Positions 47,571-63,557 of a DNA stretch of 64,000 nt are shown here, in pieces. The stretch covers positions 395,762 to 459,761 of the forward strand of contig RQTK01000024.1 in the NCBI GenBank assembly GCA_003991915.1, given 5' to 3'. Numbering within the stretch: the stretch's first letter is position 1; every line of letters starts with the position of its first letter. The translations under genes were made by a program, and so were the position numbers. Below the pieces are notes generated by a model. That model saw only the letters and a program-made list of their open reading frames with translations. It was not told the origin of the DNA and searched no databases. The stretch comes from Elysia chlorotica. Lineage: Eukaryota; Mollusca; Gastropoda; Plakobranchidae.

Positions 47571-49769
47571 GCTGTGTGAAAGAATGCGAATTAATAGGTT
47601 TTTTGGACAGAGGGTTGGTAGCCCTGCATTCCTTACTCAGAAAGAAATACAAAATGAGTGAGCAACGGGAACTGACTACACGAAATTGACATTGACACTG
47701 AGTGACGACAAGACCATGTAAGACAAATTCGATAACTCACTTCGATAAACCTAACAAGATAAGACACGCTCAGTACAAAAAGCTTTGTCGTTGTCAGTGC
47801 TGACTCACTGACCTTCTTTCGTTTTATACATTACATCAGAAGAAAAACATAAGATGACAAACCAAAGCGTCCTTTGTCGTCTATCTTTACACTTGCTGTC
47901 GTGAAAAAACTGGCCTACCCGGAAATTCCAACTTGAGTTGTTTTGGTGCACTGCCTTCTTCGCGGAAACGCACCTGATTTTTTTCCATTATTATTATTAT
48001 TCTTTGTGGCCGAACTAGACTTAAGCGTTTCTAAAAGAAAAAGGAAAAAAGCATCACACGATCTCAATAACCACACAATGGTGTTGATAACCTTATCGGC
48101 TTTTGTAAAGGAGATTGGGAAACGAATACAACAGACGCAGAAAATGAGACTAGAGGGAATTGACTGCTCAGATCAATGACTCCTACGGGTTGACTCAGCA
48201 CCCCAGAAAAGAATATTCCTGCTAGAAACGGAAGGTCATTTGTGCTTTGTTCATCCTATGCCAGTCCCACAAGGACTAGGGGTTGTCAGTGTACAGGACA
48301 AAGGGAGGCAAAGATTATGACAAAGAAAATAGTTATTCAGTGCTAAGGGTGCTTCAGGTAGTTCTGGAATGAGATCTACGTTGACCCTGCGTATATTGAT
48401 GGATGGGACAAGAGAGAGAGGGGGAGAGGGAGAGAGAGAGATCGATCGATCGATCGATACCAATGCGACGGTTGGATGAGTTGTTAGACAGCATCTGTCT
48501 GTTAGAGTGTGTGGAAAAGTGCGGAGTTTGATTGATGAAAGAAAAAGCTTGTCATCTGATGACAAAGGACAGAGAAGGTGCCAAGCTGGGTGGATGTATG
48601 AAAGGGTTGGGGACAAAATGGGTCGTGGAAAAGTCAATGGGGTTTGAATAATTTATGAAGACACGGGTGGTTTGAGTTCATTTCGTTGGGTTTAAAAGCA
48701 AATGGGTAAGAGGTCAATGGCTGTATTGATGAACTGTTTATGGAGTTTGAGTGATTGAAAACCAGAAAAATTTTAAGAGATCGTATATATTAACCAATTA
48801 TTGGGGTCAATGTGGCCCAAATGGAAGTTGTCGGGATCGCATCCCGATTAGGCAACCGTGTCAACTAGTTCCGGTGCATTTATTAAGGTATTATAATGTT
48901 TTAGTTTCTGGTACAAAATGCACACCCTCACATAGCTATAATGATATGTGAAAGCTAGGCTATAGTTAGAATGTACCCATTCTTGGAGTATTTTGCATGG
49001 TCAATATTACGAAGTGAAATCTATCGAAGGATACAAACTGGAATGCAGTATAGTAAGAAATATATAGAAGATTTATATTCCCTCATGATAACACACATAA
49101 TTATGATTTATTTACATCTGAACTGAAAAATCTACTTCGGTAAATGTTGCTATACTTTTTTCTGTCCTACAAAGCATTTCAAGTTTATATTATAATTTAT
49201 TTCCACCAATATCCCTTTTTAATGAAGGTATTAAGGGATCCCAAAGCATGTCTTGTACGTGTTGTTATCTTAGTTTTTGTATTGTTTGCATTTGTTAATT
49301 AAAGACTTCCTAGAGAACATAATCTAATTGTGCCAGTAATAGGTTTATTTCATCACAGCAGGACGTTTTGTTGATAACAATTTAAATATCGCGTTAAAAT
49401 TCAAATGCTCTTTTTGTTGGCATTTTATTTTGTTTATATTTCCCCATAATGTTGAGCCATCAGCTCTTCCTCCCAGAAATCGCCAAGTGTAACTTGTTGC
49501 TGCATACCTTCCGTATGACATTGGCATGTCAATGTTACGCAGTCGTGTATGTCCTGCATGTACGCTCCAGTAAATGGACTTTATACTAGTGGAGGCGTGG
49601 GAACCCTTAGGTAAACGTGCCCACTTTGGCGTATATATTCTTATTTTCTGACTGGCCGGAGATTAACAATGGTGCTGAGAAGGGGGCGATCTTGACCTTA
49701 ATCCTCCAGCCCATGTCTCCGTATCACAAGAATGCCCATAAAATCTTCCGGAAGTCCGACACAATTGAC
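47571..49769. other. non-coding, nothing recognised
   Basis: About 2.2 kb. A short GATC array (atcgatcgatcgatcgat near 48,440-48,460) follows a GA run. No gene seen. Confidence 0.5.
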
Positions 49770-50041
49770 ACGGGGAAGTGGCTTAGTGTTAGATCCTGCG
49801 GCTTTTAAATGCCGTTTATCTGGTTCGATTCCCAACCGAAACGCTTTGTTCCCATATTGGTTTTGTCGGTGTCAACCTTCATCATGTGACCGGATTAGAC
49901 AAATGCCTGATCTTGGATCCCGCTTTGTGTGTAAGCGTGTGTGAGAGAGAGATGCAGCTGGTAAATAGACAGCTCTCAGACTCGGGGCCCGTTTGCAACA
50001 AAGTCTTTAAATGACGCTTAACAAACCAACAAATAAACAAA
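49770..50041 (+). mobile_element. tRNA-derived SINE, copy 2
   Basis: A box (AGTGGCTTAGTGTTAG) and B box (CTGGTTCGATTCCC) in tRNA spacing, then gtcggtgtcaaccttcatca and tgtgaccgg, which matches the core of the SINE at 47,300. The end has ggggcccgtttgcaacaaag, gacgcttaac and an A-rich tail. Different tRNA-like head from copy 1, so a related but distinct subfamily. Confidence 0.75.
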
Positions 50042-51984
50042 CGTGACTGACTTCTTGCAAGCAGTTTTGAAGCGTCTAAATCGCATTATTATCGTGTTAC
50101 GATAAAGATTTAAATGGTGCATTGTGCTACTTTTATTACATACTCCATTTTTTAACTTTTGGTCAGTGACTATATAATTACAATACTACCCTGACAAAGT
50201 TAGCCAGCTTATTTTTTAAAACCCTTTAGTGGGTCCTTTACAACACTTCGTGCAACATTGGCCGATATCCGTATTCGGATGCTCTTTCCTTTCATTTCAA
50301 GTCATCGCACATCCACCCCAAAACAACCATAACCTCCCACTCCCTCAAGCTATGATTTGTTTATTTGTCGGAGATGATACCTAACCGAGATTCGTCTTCA
50401 GCTATTCCACAAAACTCATTTATGTCCATGAATTCACAGGCCAGAGATCTTCAGTTACGGAGTCTGCCCATCTCCTTTTCGCTGCGTTAAAATTTGGATA
50501 TCTCTTAACCTTTCTATTATGACGCTTGATGTGTTTTGCATTTTGCGTTGAACTTGTAGTTCAATGACCCCAAATCTCTATCACGAAATCTTTGAATTCC
50601 TGAGGCATGTGGCGTGAAGTGCAACTTCTCGAACCTTGAAGCCGCGAGTGTTGGGTTGGGATCTCCTCAGTCTGTCTTCCTCTGCTACTTCATTCGTTTT
50701 TGTTGTGAGAAAGAGTAGGGGGGGGGAAGCGGGGGCTTCGTAACATGATATATACATTCAAAATCAGTCAAGATGCTACCATGCATATCATTTCTTCCTT
50801 TTTTCTGTAGGCGTAGTACTCCTAGAACGTGAAGTCACAAATTTGCAGATTTTTAAGTGTCTCATACATTTGACCCTGGCGTGTATTCCTTTCACACTCC
50901 TTCTTTCGACAACTCCCCGGTGAAAATTACATTGTTGGTGTTTCACAAATTGTCATGAACACATTAGCTTTGTGTCTCTATGTCACAATGGATAAACCCA
51001 GCTAAAAACCACATTATCCTCTTTCGCATTTTCATAGTAATGAAACAGAAAATAACCTCGACGGGGAAAAATATGACTTAGTGATGACGGTCGATTCTTT
51101 TGTTTCTGACCCTCACATCGTTTATTCTTTTGTTGCTTCTATTTCTAAAAGGGCTCCTTCGTTTGTTTAATTCAGTTCGTGCTTGGCAATATTGATTAAA
51201 AGACACCGGGAGCATTAGTTGATTATCCATCATTAGCCGTGTTTTACTTATAGACAGTTAAAAGCAATATTTTTTAATGCAAGTTGTTGCATGCGATGGG
51301 TCGGGAATGCTGTTCGGCTACAAGCTTTAAAAACTACAGTCATTTGAAATGGTTTTGTGGAAATTATTTTAATGGTAACGTACAATTCTATTTGATAGGC
51401 GTGAAATTCTTTGTCATGAGCAGAGACAGTGATTTTGGCAAAGCTGCCTGAAAAGCCACACACGATTGCGTGTATGTTTGGAAGGAGAGGGGATGTGTGG
51501 GATGCCACTGTGACTTTTTTTTTTTTGGGGGGGGGGGGCATGTCTTTTTTTTGACGCATAGCAGCCAAGTTTTCATTCACTTAAATGTAATGATCACACT
51601 CAAAAGAGTCGAAACGAAGATGCGTTTGATCATAGCGTTCGTTTATAAAACGTAAGAAAACCATCAAAATATTCTTACTTACTTGAAAACTTTTAAAAGT
51701 AAAGAAAGAAAGCTCAATGTGCTTTATAAAAGTTTCGGAAATCCCTATGAATAAGATGATAGGGTTTTCCACAATCAATCATACCTCACATGATCTAGAT
51801 GTAAGAAGTTGGCCAGCGCGATCGTACACTTGTCACAATCTAGGTAATACCATATCGATATCTAGAACTAGCTCTTTAGACTTCCGACAGTTGTTATTTC
51901 ATATCGCATTCTTTATAATTAACTGCGGAGGCAGTTGCCATGTGCATGACACTCGACACAGTCTCCACCTCAAGAAAAGGAACG
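50042..51984. other. non-coding, nothing recognised
   Basis: About 1.9 kb, AT-rich with short T and G homopolymers near 51,515-51,540. No gene seen. Confidence 0.5.
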
Positions 51985-52777
51985 TTTTTAAACCTCTCTG
52001 ATTCGCTCTCTCCGGTCGGAGAGGCAAACTTGAAAAATCCGAACATTCTTAACATATTCCAAAAAAAAAAAGAATTCATGAACTACAGAAAAATGGTAAG
52101 AAAATTGTTCTTTACTGGATTTCCAGCCATGTTGGAATTGAAGGAAATGTAAGGGCTGATGAGCTCGCCAAGATCGCGCTCAAACTTGAACCTACTCAGG
52201 TGCAGATACCGGCATCAGATGCAAAGTAAATTGTACATAAGTTTATGAGAGCAAATGGAAAGCACAATGGAATAACCTGACAAACAACCAACTACACTGT
52301 GTTCAACCACATTTGGTCACTGGGCAGAAGTGTCCCAGGCTAGAAAACCAGGTGGTGCTCAATCGAGCCCGACTTGGACAATTTAAACTTACTCACGTCT
52401 TCCCACTGAGAGGGGAAGAGCCTACCAGAGTGTCATACCTGCAGCTGTCAATTATCCATATGTCACATTCTAGTTGACTGTCCGCTTTTTTAGCGGCAAA
52501 GAAATATGTACCTGGTTTTGAAGCCACAATAGACATTATTTACTTATGTTAGTCACCAGCGCCTACCCAGGTATCTGAAGGAAATTGGTGTGTATAATAA
52601 AAATTAACTGTGACATGGATCTTTTAACAATGCACAGATTTTGCGCTTTTACCACTCAGAGACATAAAGGAGTCGCCGTTGCTACACGTATAATGCATTA
52701 ACTGGCTTAGGACACCATGGGCACAATATATCCGTTACCTTGCTGACGTGCCATAAAAACAAACTCATTCAAACTCA
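51985..52777 (+). mobile_element. decayed LINE 3' part: RNase H domain and C-terminal end
   Basis: Conceptual reading in shifting frames gives SDSLS, LKNPNILNIF, then WISSHVGIEGNVRADELAK (from 52,116), the RNase H motif of Jockey/I-type LINEs. Next comes NRARLGQFKLTHVFPLRGEE, which matches the R-x-R-x-G-H-x-x-L-T-H region of these elements, then KKYVPGF and YLKEIGVYNKI with a stop near 52,605. The cysteines of the usual C-terminal CCHC-like motif are gone. The 3' UTR ends with cgtgccataaaaacaaactc. It has at least two frameshifts and a stop, the reverse transcriptase is absent, and it is clearly dead. Confidence 0.85.
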
Positions 52778-53130
52778 GGCCCATTTTCCCTCATAATCTG
52801 TACGAGTTTAGTCAGTTATTGTGTGTTTATTGTTGTTTTTATGTGTTTAAGGTTGCTTTTGTTTGTTTGTTTATTTTTGTGGCCACACATAAAAGTGCAC
52901 CTCGCCATTCACGTAAGTAAAACTTGAGTGCTCTCGTCCTCAGTCCAAGTTCCACCATGCACAGTTGTCACAGCTGTTCTGCTGTTTATGTGGGTTTTTT
53001 TTTTATTTTGACAAATATTATATTTTTGTCAGCTTTTCCTGCATGAAAAAAAAAACATTTTAAAAAATTGGTTAAACCCACCTCGAAATCGATTTTGACT
53101 CAAGCATTTGTTTTTTGGTGTTATTTTCAG
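52778..53130. other. non-coding, nothing recognised
   Basis: T-rich spacer after the LINE. No gene seen. Confidence 0.5.
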
Positions 53131-53177
53131 ATACAGATATCAAAGGAACCTCGCCGTGCTGACCAATTCACAGGGTG
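53131..53177 (+). other. candidate short internal exon (non-coding or 5' UTR)
   Basis: Flanked by tgttattttcag and gtgagtat, good acceptor and donor, enclosing 47 bp (ATACAGATATCAAAGG..). It would fit a 5' UTR exon of a plus-strand gene such as LLGL, but splice-like words occur by chance at this density. Confidence 0.2.
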
Positions 53178-56910
<3,733 letters not shown>

Positions 56911-56969
<59 letters not shown>

Positions 56970-57121
56970 AACAGATGGACAGACACACGAGACTGATGAG
57001 TCTATAATGGGCAGAGGAAAATAATTATGTAATCAGAAGAGGGCATCATTAGATATAGAGAGATGCTCAGCGCTCAGCGTCAGACAAACAATGACACACA
57101 TACACACACACACACACACAT
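56911..57121. repeat. (GA)n and (CA)n microsatellites
   Basis: GA tract (56,911-56,960) and CA tract (about 57,100-57,120). Confidence 0.93.
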
Positions 57122-57599
57122 ACCAACTGGCTCTGCGCTCATCCTAATTACCGAGAAAGACTTGCTGTATAATCATGTTGTGGTATGGTTGTGAATGTAT
57201 GTGTGGGCCAGAGAGATACATGTTCTCCTTAATGAGCGGAGCTTTATGGGAATGATGCAAGAGCCTTCCCACCTGCTTACCACTGCCACCACCAGAGACT
57301 GCATGATGCTCTGTCAGTACGCGCAGTGTTGACTCAGACCTGCCAGACCTGCAAACATTATGCCAAATAAAGCGTATCACACGTAGGCCTACTATTTTCT
57401 TACATTTTTAATCAAAATCACTGAGTGCTATTAATAGAACTCCGTGGTTAAAAAATAATAATGCACACTGAGATGCGAAATAAAGCGTATTCTCTTATCT
57501 TATTACACGTAATATTTTCATACACTTAATTTTAAAAATTAGAATCACAATGCTATTGCTATTAATATTGTTAAAATATTGTACATTGGGATGCTACAG
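57122..57599. other. non-coding, nothing recognised
   Basis: A 78-codon minus-strand frame (57,144-57,380) has slightly higher GC but no domain and no second exon to join. Confidence 0.45.
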
Positions 57600-57735
57600 A
57601 TCTCACGATTCACATGACGATAACGGATTACATAATCACGCCGCTAGGCACTGGGATACTGATCACTCATTGGCTCCTTTAGTCTAGGAAAGAGATATGA
57701 TTGGGCGCCGGTGCAGATCCCTTGCCCATCGTCCT
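57600..57735. promoter_or_regulatory. paired inverted CCAAT element, copy 2
   Basis: Diverged partner of 38,890-39,010: ataacggattacataatcac, then actcattggctcc and tatgattgggcgcc. The two ATTGG words again lie about 32 bp apart. Either a dispersed repeat or a reused promoter module. Confidence 0.35.
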
Positions 57736-58273
57736 CGTTTTACAATGGGCCCCTTTCGCGCTAGGCCTCTATTGTTGGTCTGGCTAGTTACAAGCCCAAG
57801 GCAAAGAGATTCCTATACATATATATTAATAACTAGCCCGAGGCCATCATTCTGTATCTGGTATCCTTGCCTAGGCCCCACTGGCCTCGGTGGCCTGGAG
57901 ACAGATGACTCACCCCCCTCTGTGTAGGCCTAGGACGCCAGGATGAAAGGACGCTGGGACCTGCTTGACATCAGCTTGACAGACAATAATAAAACACTTC
58001 GGTCATTGCGGTTCAAGGCTGGGGGCTGGGAAGCTGGGAGCCGCAGGGCTGGGATCCGGAGCATTCGGTAGCGCTGAACTTAGGAGACGGAACGGAAGAA
58101 TAGTCAAGACCTGTCTGTCTCTTTACCTTCTTCTCTCACTGCGTTATATCTCTCTCTATTTATTTGCATCCTTCTTTATTTCTTTCTTTCTCTCTCTGTC
58201 TTTTTCCTTGTGTGTCTGCCTGTCTGACTACCTGTCTACCCACTTACCTGTTAATCCCATCCTATCAATTTGT
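57736..58273. other. non-coding, nothing recognised
   Basis: GC-richer near 57,880-58,090 with no coding evidence, then pyrimidine-rich. Confidence 0.45.
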
Positions 58274-58275
58274 CC

Positions 58276-58355
<80 letters not shown>
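58274..58355. repeat. (CTAT)n microsatellite
   Basis: About 20 perfect CTAT units. Confidence 0.97.
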
Positions 58356-58356
<1 letters not shown>

Positions 58357-60370
58357 CCTTCCTCGTTGTGTGTGTTTGTGTGTTTAATCCGGTGTTTCAT
58401 GGCAAGACATTACTACGCTTTTTGTTGCTTCATTTGTAGGTCTAAAGTCGAATTTAAAAAAGCAACAAACAAACAAACGAAAACAAAAAACAACAACAGA
58501 CAAATAACTTTGAAAGCATCCTTTAAACACACCACCTCATGAAAAGAGTACAAAACAACAGTGTTTGCTTTGGTCTTAAACTACTTAACAAGTCGTTTCT
58601 ATTTTTCAAAGCAACAATTTAATAGCTATATACAATGTCACGTATTTGCTTTATGTCGTAAGATTTCCATCCCTATTATATTAATGTAGCCTATTAAAAT
58701 GGATCATTAGTCTTTAGAAATAACAATGGGCTCACAAGAATATAGCATAATTATACGCCTAATTAAACACATAACGCAGAGAATTTTCACCAGACACGCT
58801 TTCTGTTCTGCGGAAAATGCATTCAAAACAAGTCGAGTTGCGACTCTCTGGATATTTTCGCGATTCTCTGAATAATTTTTTCACCTCCTACAAAACGCGA
58901 TAATCATGTATCATAACTTGCCCAGTCACGCTCCAGTACTTCGTATTATGCACTCCATAGCTCCCTCTTCCCTCAGAGGCCATATGAGCTACAGCTCAGT
59001 GGTTATTAATTATACATTAACTTGTTTTTATTTGTCGTTATTCAAAACAAAACTGAGAATAAGCTGTATGTTGTACAATGTATTATTAGGCAACTTAGAA
59101 CATTGCGATCTTGTTATTTAAACTAGCAAAGTTTTAAACAAAAGAAAAAAAATGGCCCAGTTTCAACTTGTCGAAATTACCTTTTACTATATATAGAGCG
59201 TTTGAATTAAATTCATAAGTGTTTTGCTGTTTGAACGCGTTGTGTGTCCCTAATCTCAACTGTGCCTCATAGTATATGATGCATATATAAACAGTTCATC
59301 TGTGATTTGGTCTATCTTATAAAGTGCTCTTCTAATTTATACATTTTTATTCTTGTCAGTACTGTAAGCATGCAGGACAAAGAGGTTTCCATTTCTTTCA
59401 TAACATTTTTACGTCCAGGTAGAGCTACCCACTATTATTTTTGTACTTTGCGCGACTGGGCGAATGAGTCATCTGCGTCACCGCCTTGTGTCGGCCACAA
59501 CACTGTCCATTCAACTTTTCCTCCATAACAAGCTGCCAGGTTGGCTTCATAGAGTGGCTGATTAGCTGACGTGCGTCTGGGGCGCCGTGGTCTAGATCTA
59601 GTTCTTTGTCAATATCAAATTTTCGTCATGTGAGATTAAAATCGCCCTGGTTGGATTGTTTATGGTGGTATTTATGATACCAAACTACAATCATAGAGGA
59701 TGTTTAAAACAATAGTCCTTTAATCGCTGTAAATAATTAATAACACGTGCATTTATAATTATCTTTTTTTTAAAAATTATTTTAATGCCTAAATTTCATG
59801 ACAATCCTATGCCTCTAGAATTTTTTTTCATACCCTACATTATTAAAATCGTAGTCTACCAATGGGATGTATTTATAATATAAGTTTGCAATGTTATAGA
59901 TCGGTTTGGGCTATAGTTACCAATGGTAGAAGTAATATGTGTGCTGGTGGTGTTTATGTGTAGTTTGCGTGGCTGACAGAATACGATGAATAAAGAGGTA
60001 CGCTGGGTTAATCTGGAATAGCAGTTGTGACGTTCAAATCTCAGTGGGCACCCACACTTTCGTGTATGGAAGAAGACTAGTTAGGTGTTGTTGTTTTTTG
60101 GTGTGTTTTTTTTTTATTTATATACTCCAACATTCTCTTGATCACTTTTTGTGGAGATCGGAATGAAAAAAAACCCAACAACAATCACAACAAAAACAAG
60201 AACAACAGCAACAACAACAGCAACAACAACAACACATACACATACACACAGACAAATACGCGCGCACATTAACAAGATTAACACACATGTACCTCAATGT
60301 GTGATTATTAACAATAAAACAACGATTCAATTATTACTAACAAGGCAGTCCAACCCCGCGTTCTGTCGTT
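58356..60370. other. non-coding, nothing recognised
   Basis: About 2 kb, AT-rich, with an AAC-rich stretch near 60,170-60,240. No gene seen. Confidence 0.5.
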
Positions 60371-60371
60371 A

Positions 60372-60425
60372 CCCCCCCCCCCCCCCCACACACACACACA
60401 GGAGTAGAACGATAATGTAATAATA

Positions 60426-60519
<94 letters not shown>

Positions 60520-60526
60520 GCTACTA
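60372..60526. repeat. poly-C, (CA)n and (CTA)n arrays
   Basis: C run (60,372-60,387), CA run to 60,401, then about 33 CTA triplets (60,427-60,526). Confidence 0.96.
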
Positions 60527-60745
60527 ATAATAATAACAGAAAAAGAAAAAAAAACACCCGTTATCTATAAAAAGGCGTTGTATATATATAACACTGACAA
60601 TAAAGACATGTGATATAACTTTTTGTGTGTGTGTGGAATATTCACGATTAGTATTAGCATCTAGATCTAGTAAAATGAAAGTAATACACGTTTCATAAGA
60701 GATACAGATATATAGTAAGATAAAGGGAGAGGGGGAAGGAGGGGG

Positions 60746-60748
<3 letters not shown>

Positions 60749-60790
<42 letters not shown>
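60749..60790. repeat. (GA)n microsatellite
   Basis: About 20 GA units after a G-rich stretch. Confidence 0.96.
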
Positions 60791-60793
<3 letters not shown>

Positions 60794-60934
60794 AGATCTG
60801 TATATTTGAATAGTAAGGTTATTTATAGAACTCTTAACTCTTTCCGAAAAGAGACCCTAAAGAAGAAGAAAAAATTAATGAGGTCTAGATATCTCAATCC
60901 TCGATAGGCTCATTATCACCGTGCACATAAAAAA

Positions 60935-61142
60935 GAATTGTGGCTAAAATTTTGGATTAAATTTTTGGTTTTCCGTGTTGTGAGAGCATTTGTCGAAAAA
61001 TCTGGCATCTTTCCAATTCAAGTGGCTAAAATTTTGGATTAAATTTTTGGTTTTGAATTGTGGCTAAAATTTTGGATTAAATTTTTGGTTTTCCGTGTTG
61101 TGAGAGCATTTGTCGAAAAATCTGGCATCTTTCCAATTCAAG
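60935..61142. repeat. 120-bp tandem repeat, 1.7 copies
   Basis: The 88-bp blocks 60,935-61,022 and 61,055-61,142 appear identical. Between them lies a 32-bp copy of their first part (tggctaaaattttggattaa). This is a recent 120-bp duplication with an older internal repeat. About 1 kb upstream of the LLGL first coding exon. Confidence 0.92.
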
Positions 61143-61439
61143 CAGCGAACTCGAGAAGCTAGGAGGTAGGCAGCTACGTTCTTGGTAAAACTAAAGAAAT
61201 ATAATATTTAAATCTTCATAAATCTATTCTCTGTTATAAATATAGGATATGGATGTAGAGAAGATATGAATAATATGGTTGCTTAGATAATTATTTTTCT
61301 TGTTCGCGTTAGACTGGGAAATTTAATTTGCGGAAGTGTCTTTCTTGAGAGTAGAGATTGTTCACGGGTGCGCGCTCTTGGCCCTCGCGTGGGATTGTTT
61401 ACAATAGAAATGTCAGAATCTAATCTGGTTCAATATGTT

Positions 61440-61670
61440 GCAAACTAGATCTACATTAAATCTATAAGAATCTAGATCTAGACGTTCGATGCAGAGTGAA
61501 GACTTTAAAGCTCATGATTAAGACCAAATCTAGAAATCTTGACTTATCTAGATCTTGGTTTTAGATCTAACTAATCTAGATTTAGATCTAGCTCTAGAGT
61601 CTACTCTGTAAATAGGCTAGATCTAGATGCTAGAACTAGAGATCTAGATCTAGTAGACTATGAAACTTAG
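61440..61670. repeat. cluster of palindromic CTAGATCTAG words
   Basis: Many AGATCT/CTAGATCTAG words within 230 bp (e.g. aatctagatctagacg, tagatctagctctagag, agagatctagatctag). Single examples occur elsewhere (31,670; 35,240; 59,590; 60,662; 62,035). Confidence 0.8.
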
Positions 61671-62187
61671 AAGTATACCGTATATAGTTTTTTGCCCAAA
61701 AATTGTTTGTAAGCACACTAATTGATCCTCAAATATGATTTTCTGTCCAAATAATGGGCAGAAAGGCTGTGTATCACAATAATTATTCAGGGCCTACATT
61801 GAAGTATCGATTTGCGTCGTAAATTCCGATGTACTTGACAAAAATAACAGTAACAGACTGTAGCGCCGAAGGTAACAGAGGTGGAATTACTGTCTCATGA
61901 TCCCTATTAAGATTTATAAGGCAATCACAGCTGCACGTACCTCTGCCTAGCTCAACTAAAATGTACCTCTCTTGGAGCGCTGTGATCTAGTCCTAGAAGA
62001 TGGATCCAGCTGATCTATAGGTCTATCTAGACCTAATTCCTAGGATCTAGTTTTTTTCCAGTCTGACCAAAGAATTTTGTTTTGGCAGAACTACAAGACC
62101 CTAGATGTAATTTTAGAAGCCAGACTTTTGACTCATAAATTAATGTTTGGGCTTTTTGTTTTTATTTACAGATCCTGATTCCACAAA

Positions 62188-62271
62188 ATGTTGAAGTTTT
62201 TCAAAAGGCACCCTCCAAAAGAGGGTGAAGAAAGGGAACGTCTGAAAAAAGAGCTTTTCAAATTTCAAAAG
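62188..62271 (+). CDS. LLGL (lethal giant larvae) exon 1
   Basis: ATG in ccacaaaATG, 28 codons reading MLKFFKRHPPKEGEERERLK then KELFKFQK, donor AAAAG/GTAAGG, phase 0. An acceptor tttatttacag ends at 62,171, so 16 bp of 5' UTR are in this exon and another non-coding exon exists upstream. The short basic N-terminus followed by a K-E-L-F-x-F-x-K helix matches the start of LLGL1/2 and fly l(2)gl. These WD40 proteins set apical-basal polarity with Par/aPKC and bind syntaxins at the lateral cortex. Confidence 0.9.
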
Positions 62272-62594
62272 GTAAGGATGTAGCTTGCAAGCTGTTAGAA
62301 TTATGTAATTTCACACCAATGTCCCAATCTGCAAGTAAACTCAGTTGGTCAAACAACTCCATGCTTGCTGTGATATCTTTCATGTATCATCAGAGAATAC
62401 AAAGTGATTCAATTTGTTAAAAAATTACACGCATATGCCATATGATGTATATCTTGTCCATACTTCATATATCAGATACTTCGAGAGACATTCAGGTAAA
62501 ATATTACATCTAATCTTCTTTGGCAATGTGTTTTTGTGTTTCCTATATCTTTCAATATATATTAAAGTTTTTTCTTTTGACAACTTTTCAACAG

Positions 62595-62692
62595 TGTGTT
62601 GAACATGGATTTCCCACAAAGCCAAGTGCCATGGCATACGATTCAAAACTGCAGCTTTTGGCAATTGGAACAAAGTCTGGAGTTATCAGAAT
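62595..62692 (+). CDS. LLGL exon 2
   Basis: 98 bp from ttcaacag to the donor AGAAT/GTATCC, phase 0 to 2. It reads CVEHGFPTKPSAMAYDSKLQ then LLAIGTKSGVIR. This is the first beta-propeller blade of LLGL (compare the family pattern VEHGFP..PSALA.D..L.....GT.SG). Confidence 0.92.
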
Positions 62693-63086
62693 GTATCCTT
62701 TGTACAACTTAAAATTGTAACTGTATCAGATTTCTTTTTTTATTTTTTATTTTTTATTGTAGAAACGTTGATAATAATCATTTTTAATGTGCTTTATTCT
62801 TATTAAATGGGGTTAAATACGATGTATTTTTTTAAATTGATGCATTAAAAATTCTTATAGTTTCTACGGCAAGTAATTTTCTTTAATTTTGATTTTTGTA
62901 GCAATCTCATTAAACTGTTAAATTGGATAAGAGGCTAGAGCTTTTTGGACTATGTAATTTAAATGGTTAACAGTTTGTGTGTGTTTCTGTGATGTCATAT
63001 AAAAAAATTGTTTTACGGAGATCCAGTTTTTATTTTTTGATGTATAGTTTGCCTTTAGCATGAGGAAAGCCTTAACTCAACAACAG

Positions 63087-63168
63087 TTTTGGCACCCCTG
63101 GATTTGAAGTGTCCGCTACTCATGAGGGAGATGTCTCTGTCACAAGCATTTTCTTCATTCCTGAAGAG
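63087..63168 (+). CDS. LLGL exon 3
   Basis: 82 bp between ctcaacaacag and GAG/GTAGGT, phase 2 to 0. It reads (I)FGTPGFEVSATHEGDVSVTS then IFFIPEE, continuing GVIR-IFGTPG as in the family's IYGAPGVEF. Too short for open-frame detection. Its counterpart in the second unit would lie beyond the window end. Confidence 0.88.
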
Positions 63169-63473
63169 GTAGGTCTTCAAAGTGGTCAGCTATTTTGGCA
63201 CAGAATATTGATCTCACTAGACTCAGAAAAAAAAAAATTTTTTTTAAGAAAACTGAAAGTTAATTCCTAGAAATATTTTCTAAAATTCTCTCTCAATTAC
63301 TCTGCTCTTTGCAATTCTTTAAAAAACTTTGATTTAAAATAAGCTGGATTGATATGGGTTTCAAAGTTGCTGAGACAGTATATTTTTAGATTATCCCATT
63401 AGAAGCCAGACTTTTGACTCATAAATTAATGTTTGGGCTTTTTGTTTTTATTTACAGATCCTGATTCCACAAA

Positions 63474-63557
63474 ATGTTGAAGTTTTTCAAAAGACACCCT
63501 CCAAAAGAGGGTGAAGAAAGGGAACGTCTGAAAAAAGAGCTTTTCAAATTTCAAAAG
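63474..63557 (+). CDS. LLGL exon 1, second tandem copy
   Basis: Encodes the same 28 residues as 62,188-62,271 with one silent change visible (AGG to AGA). Same acceptor (to 63,457) and donor. If included after exon 3, the exon (63,458-63,557, 100 bp) would break the frame, so it can act only as an alternative first coding exon or be skipped. It may be a haplotype artefact. Confidence 0.85.

Larger units (their letters stand above)
62113..63398 (+). repeat. tandem duplication unit 1 over LLGL exons 1-3
   Basis: The block starting ttagaagccagacttttgac recurs at 63,399, 1,286 bp later, and continues to the window end. Intron 1 is about 94 percent identical by eye. The second unit has about 95 bp more in intron 1. 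Confidence 0.9.

Noticed and set aside
48440-48460. ATCGATCGATCG palindromic run as a regulatory site
   Set aside because: A short GATC microsatellite beside a GA run; no further support.
57144-57380. Minus-strand frame with SGRSESTLRVLTEHHAVSGG and an acceptor-like tttgcag
   Set aside because: A single isolated candidate exon next to microsatellites; no family or second exon identified.
58274-58355. Regular short repeats suggesting a CRISPR-like array
   Set aside because: Perfect 4-bp microsatellite without spacers, in an animal genome.
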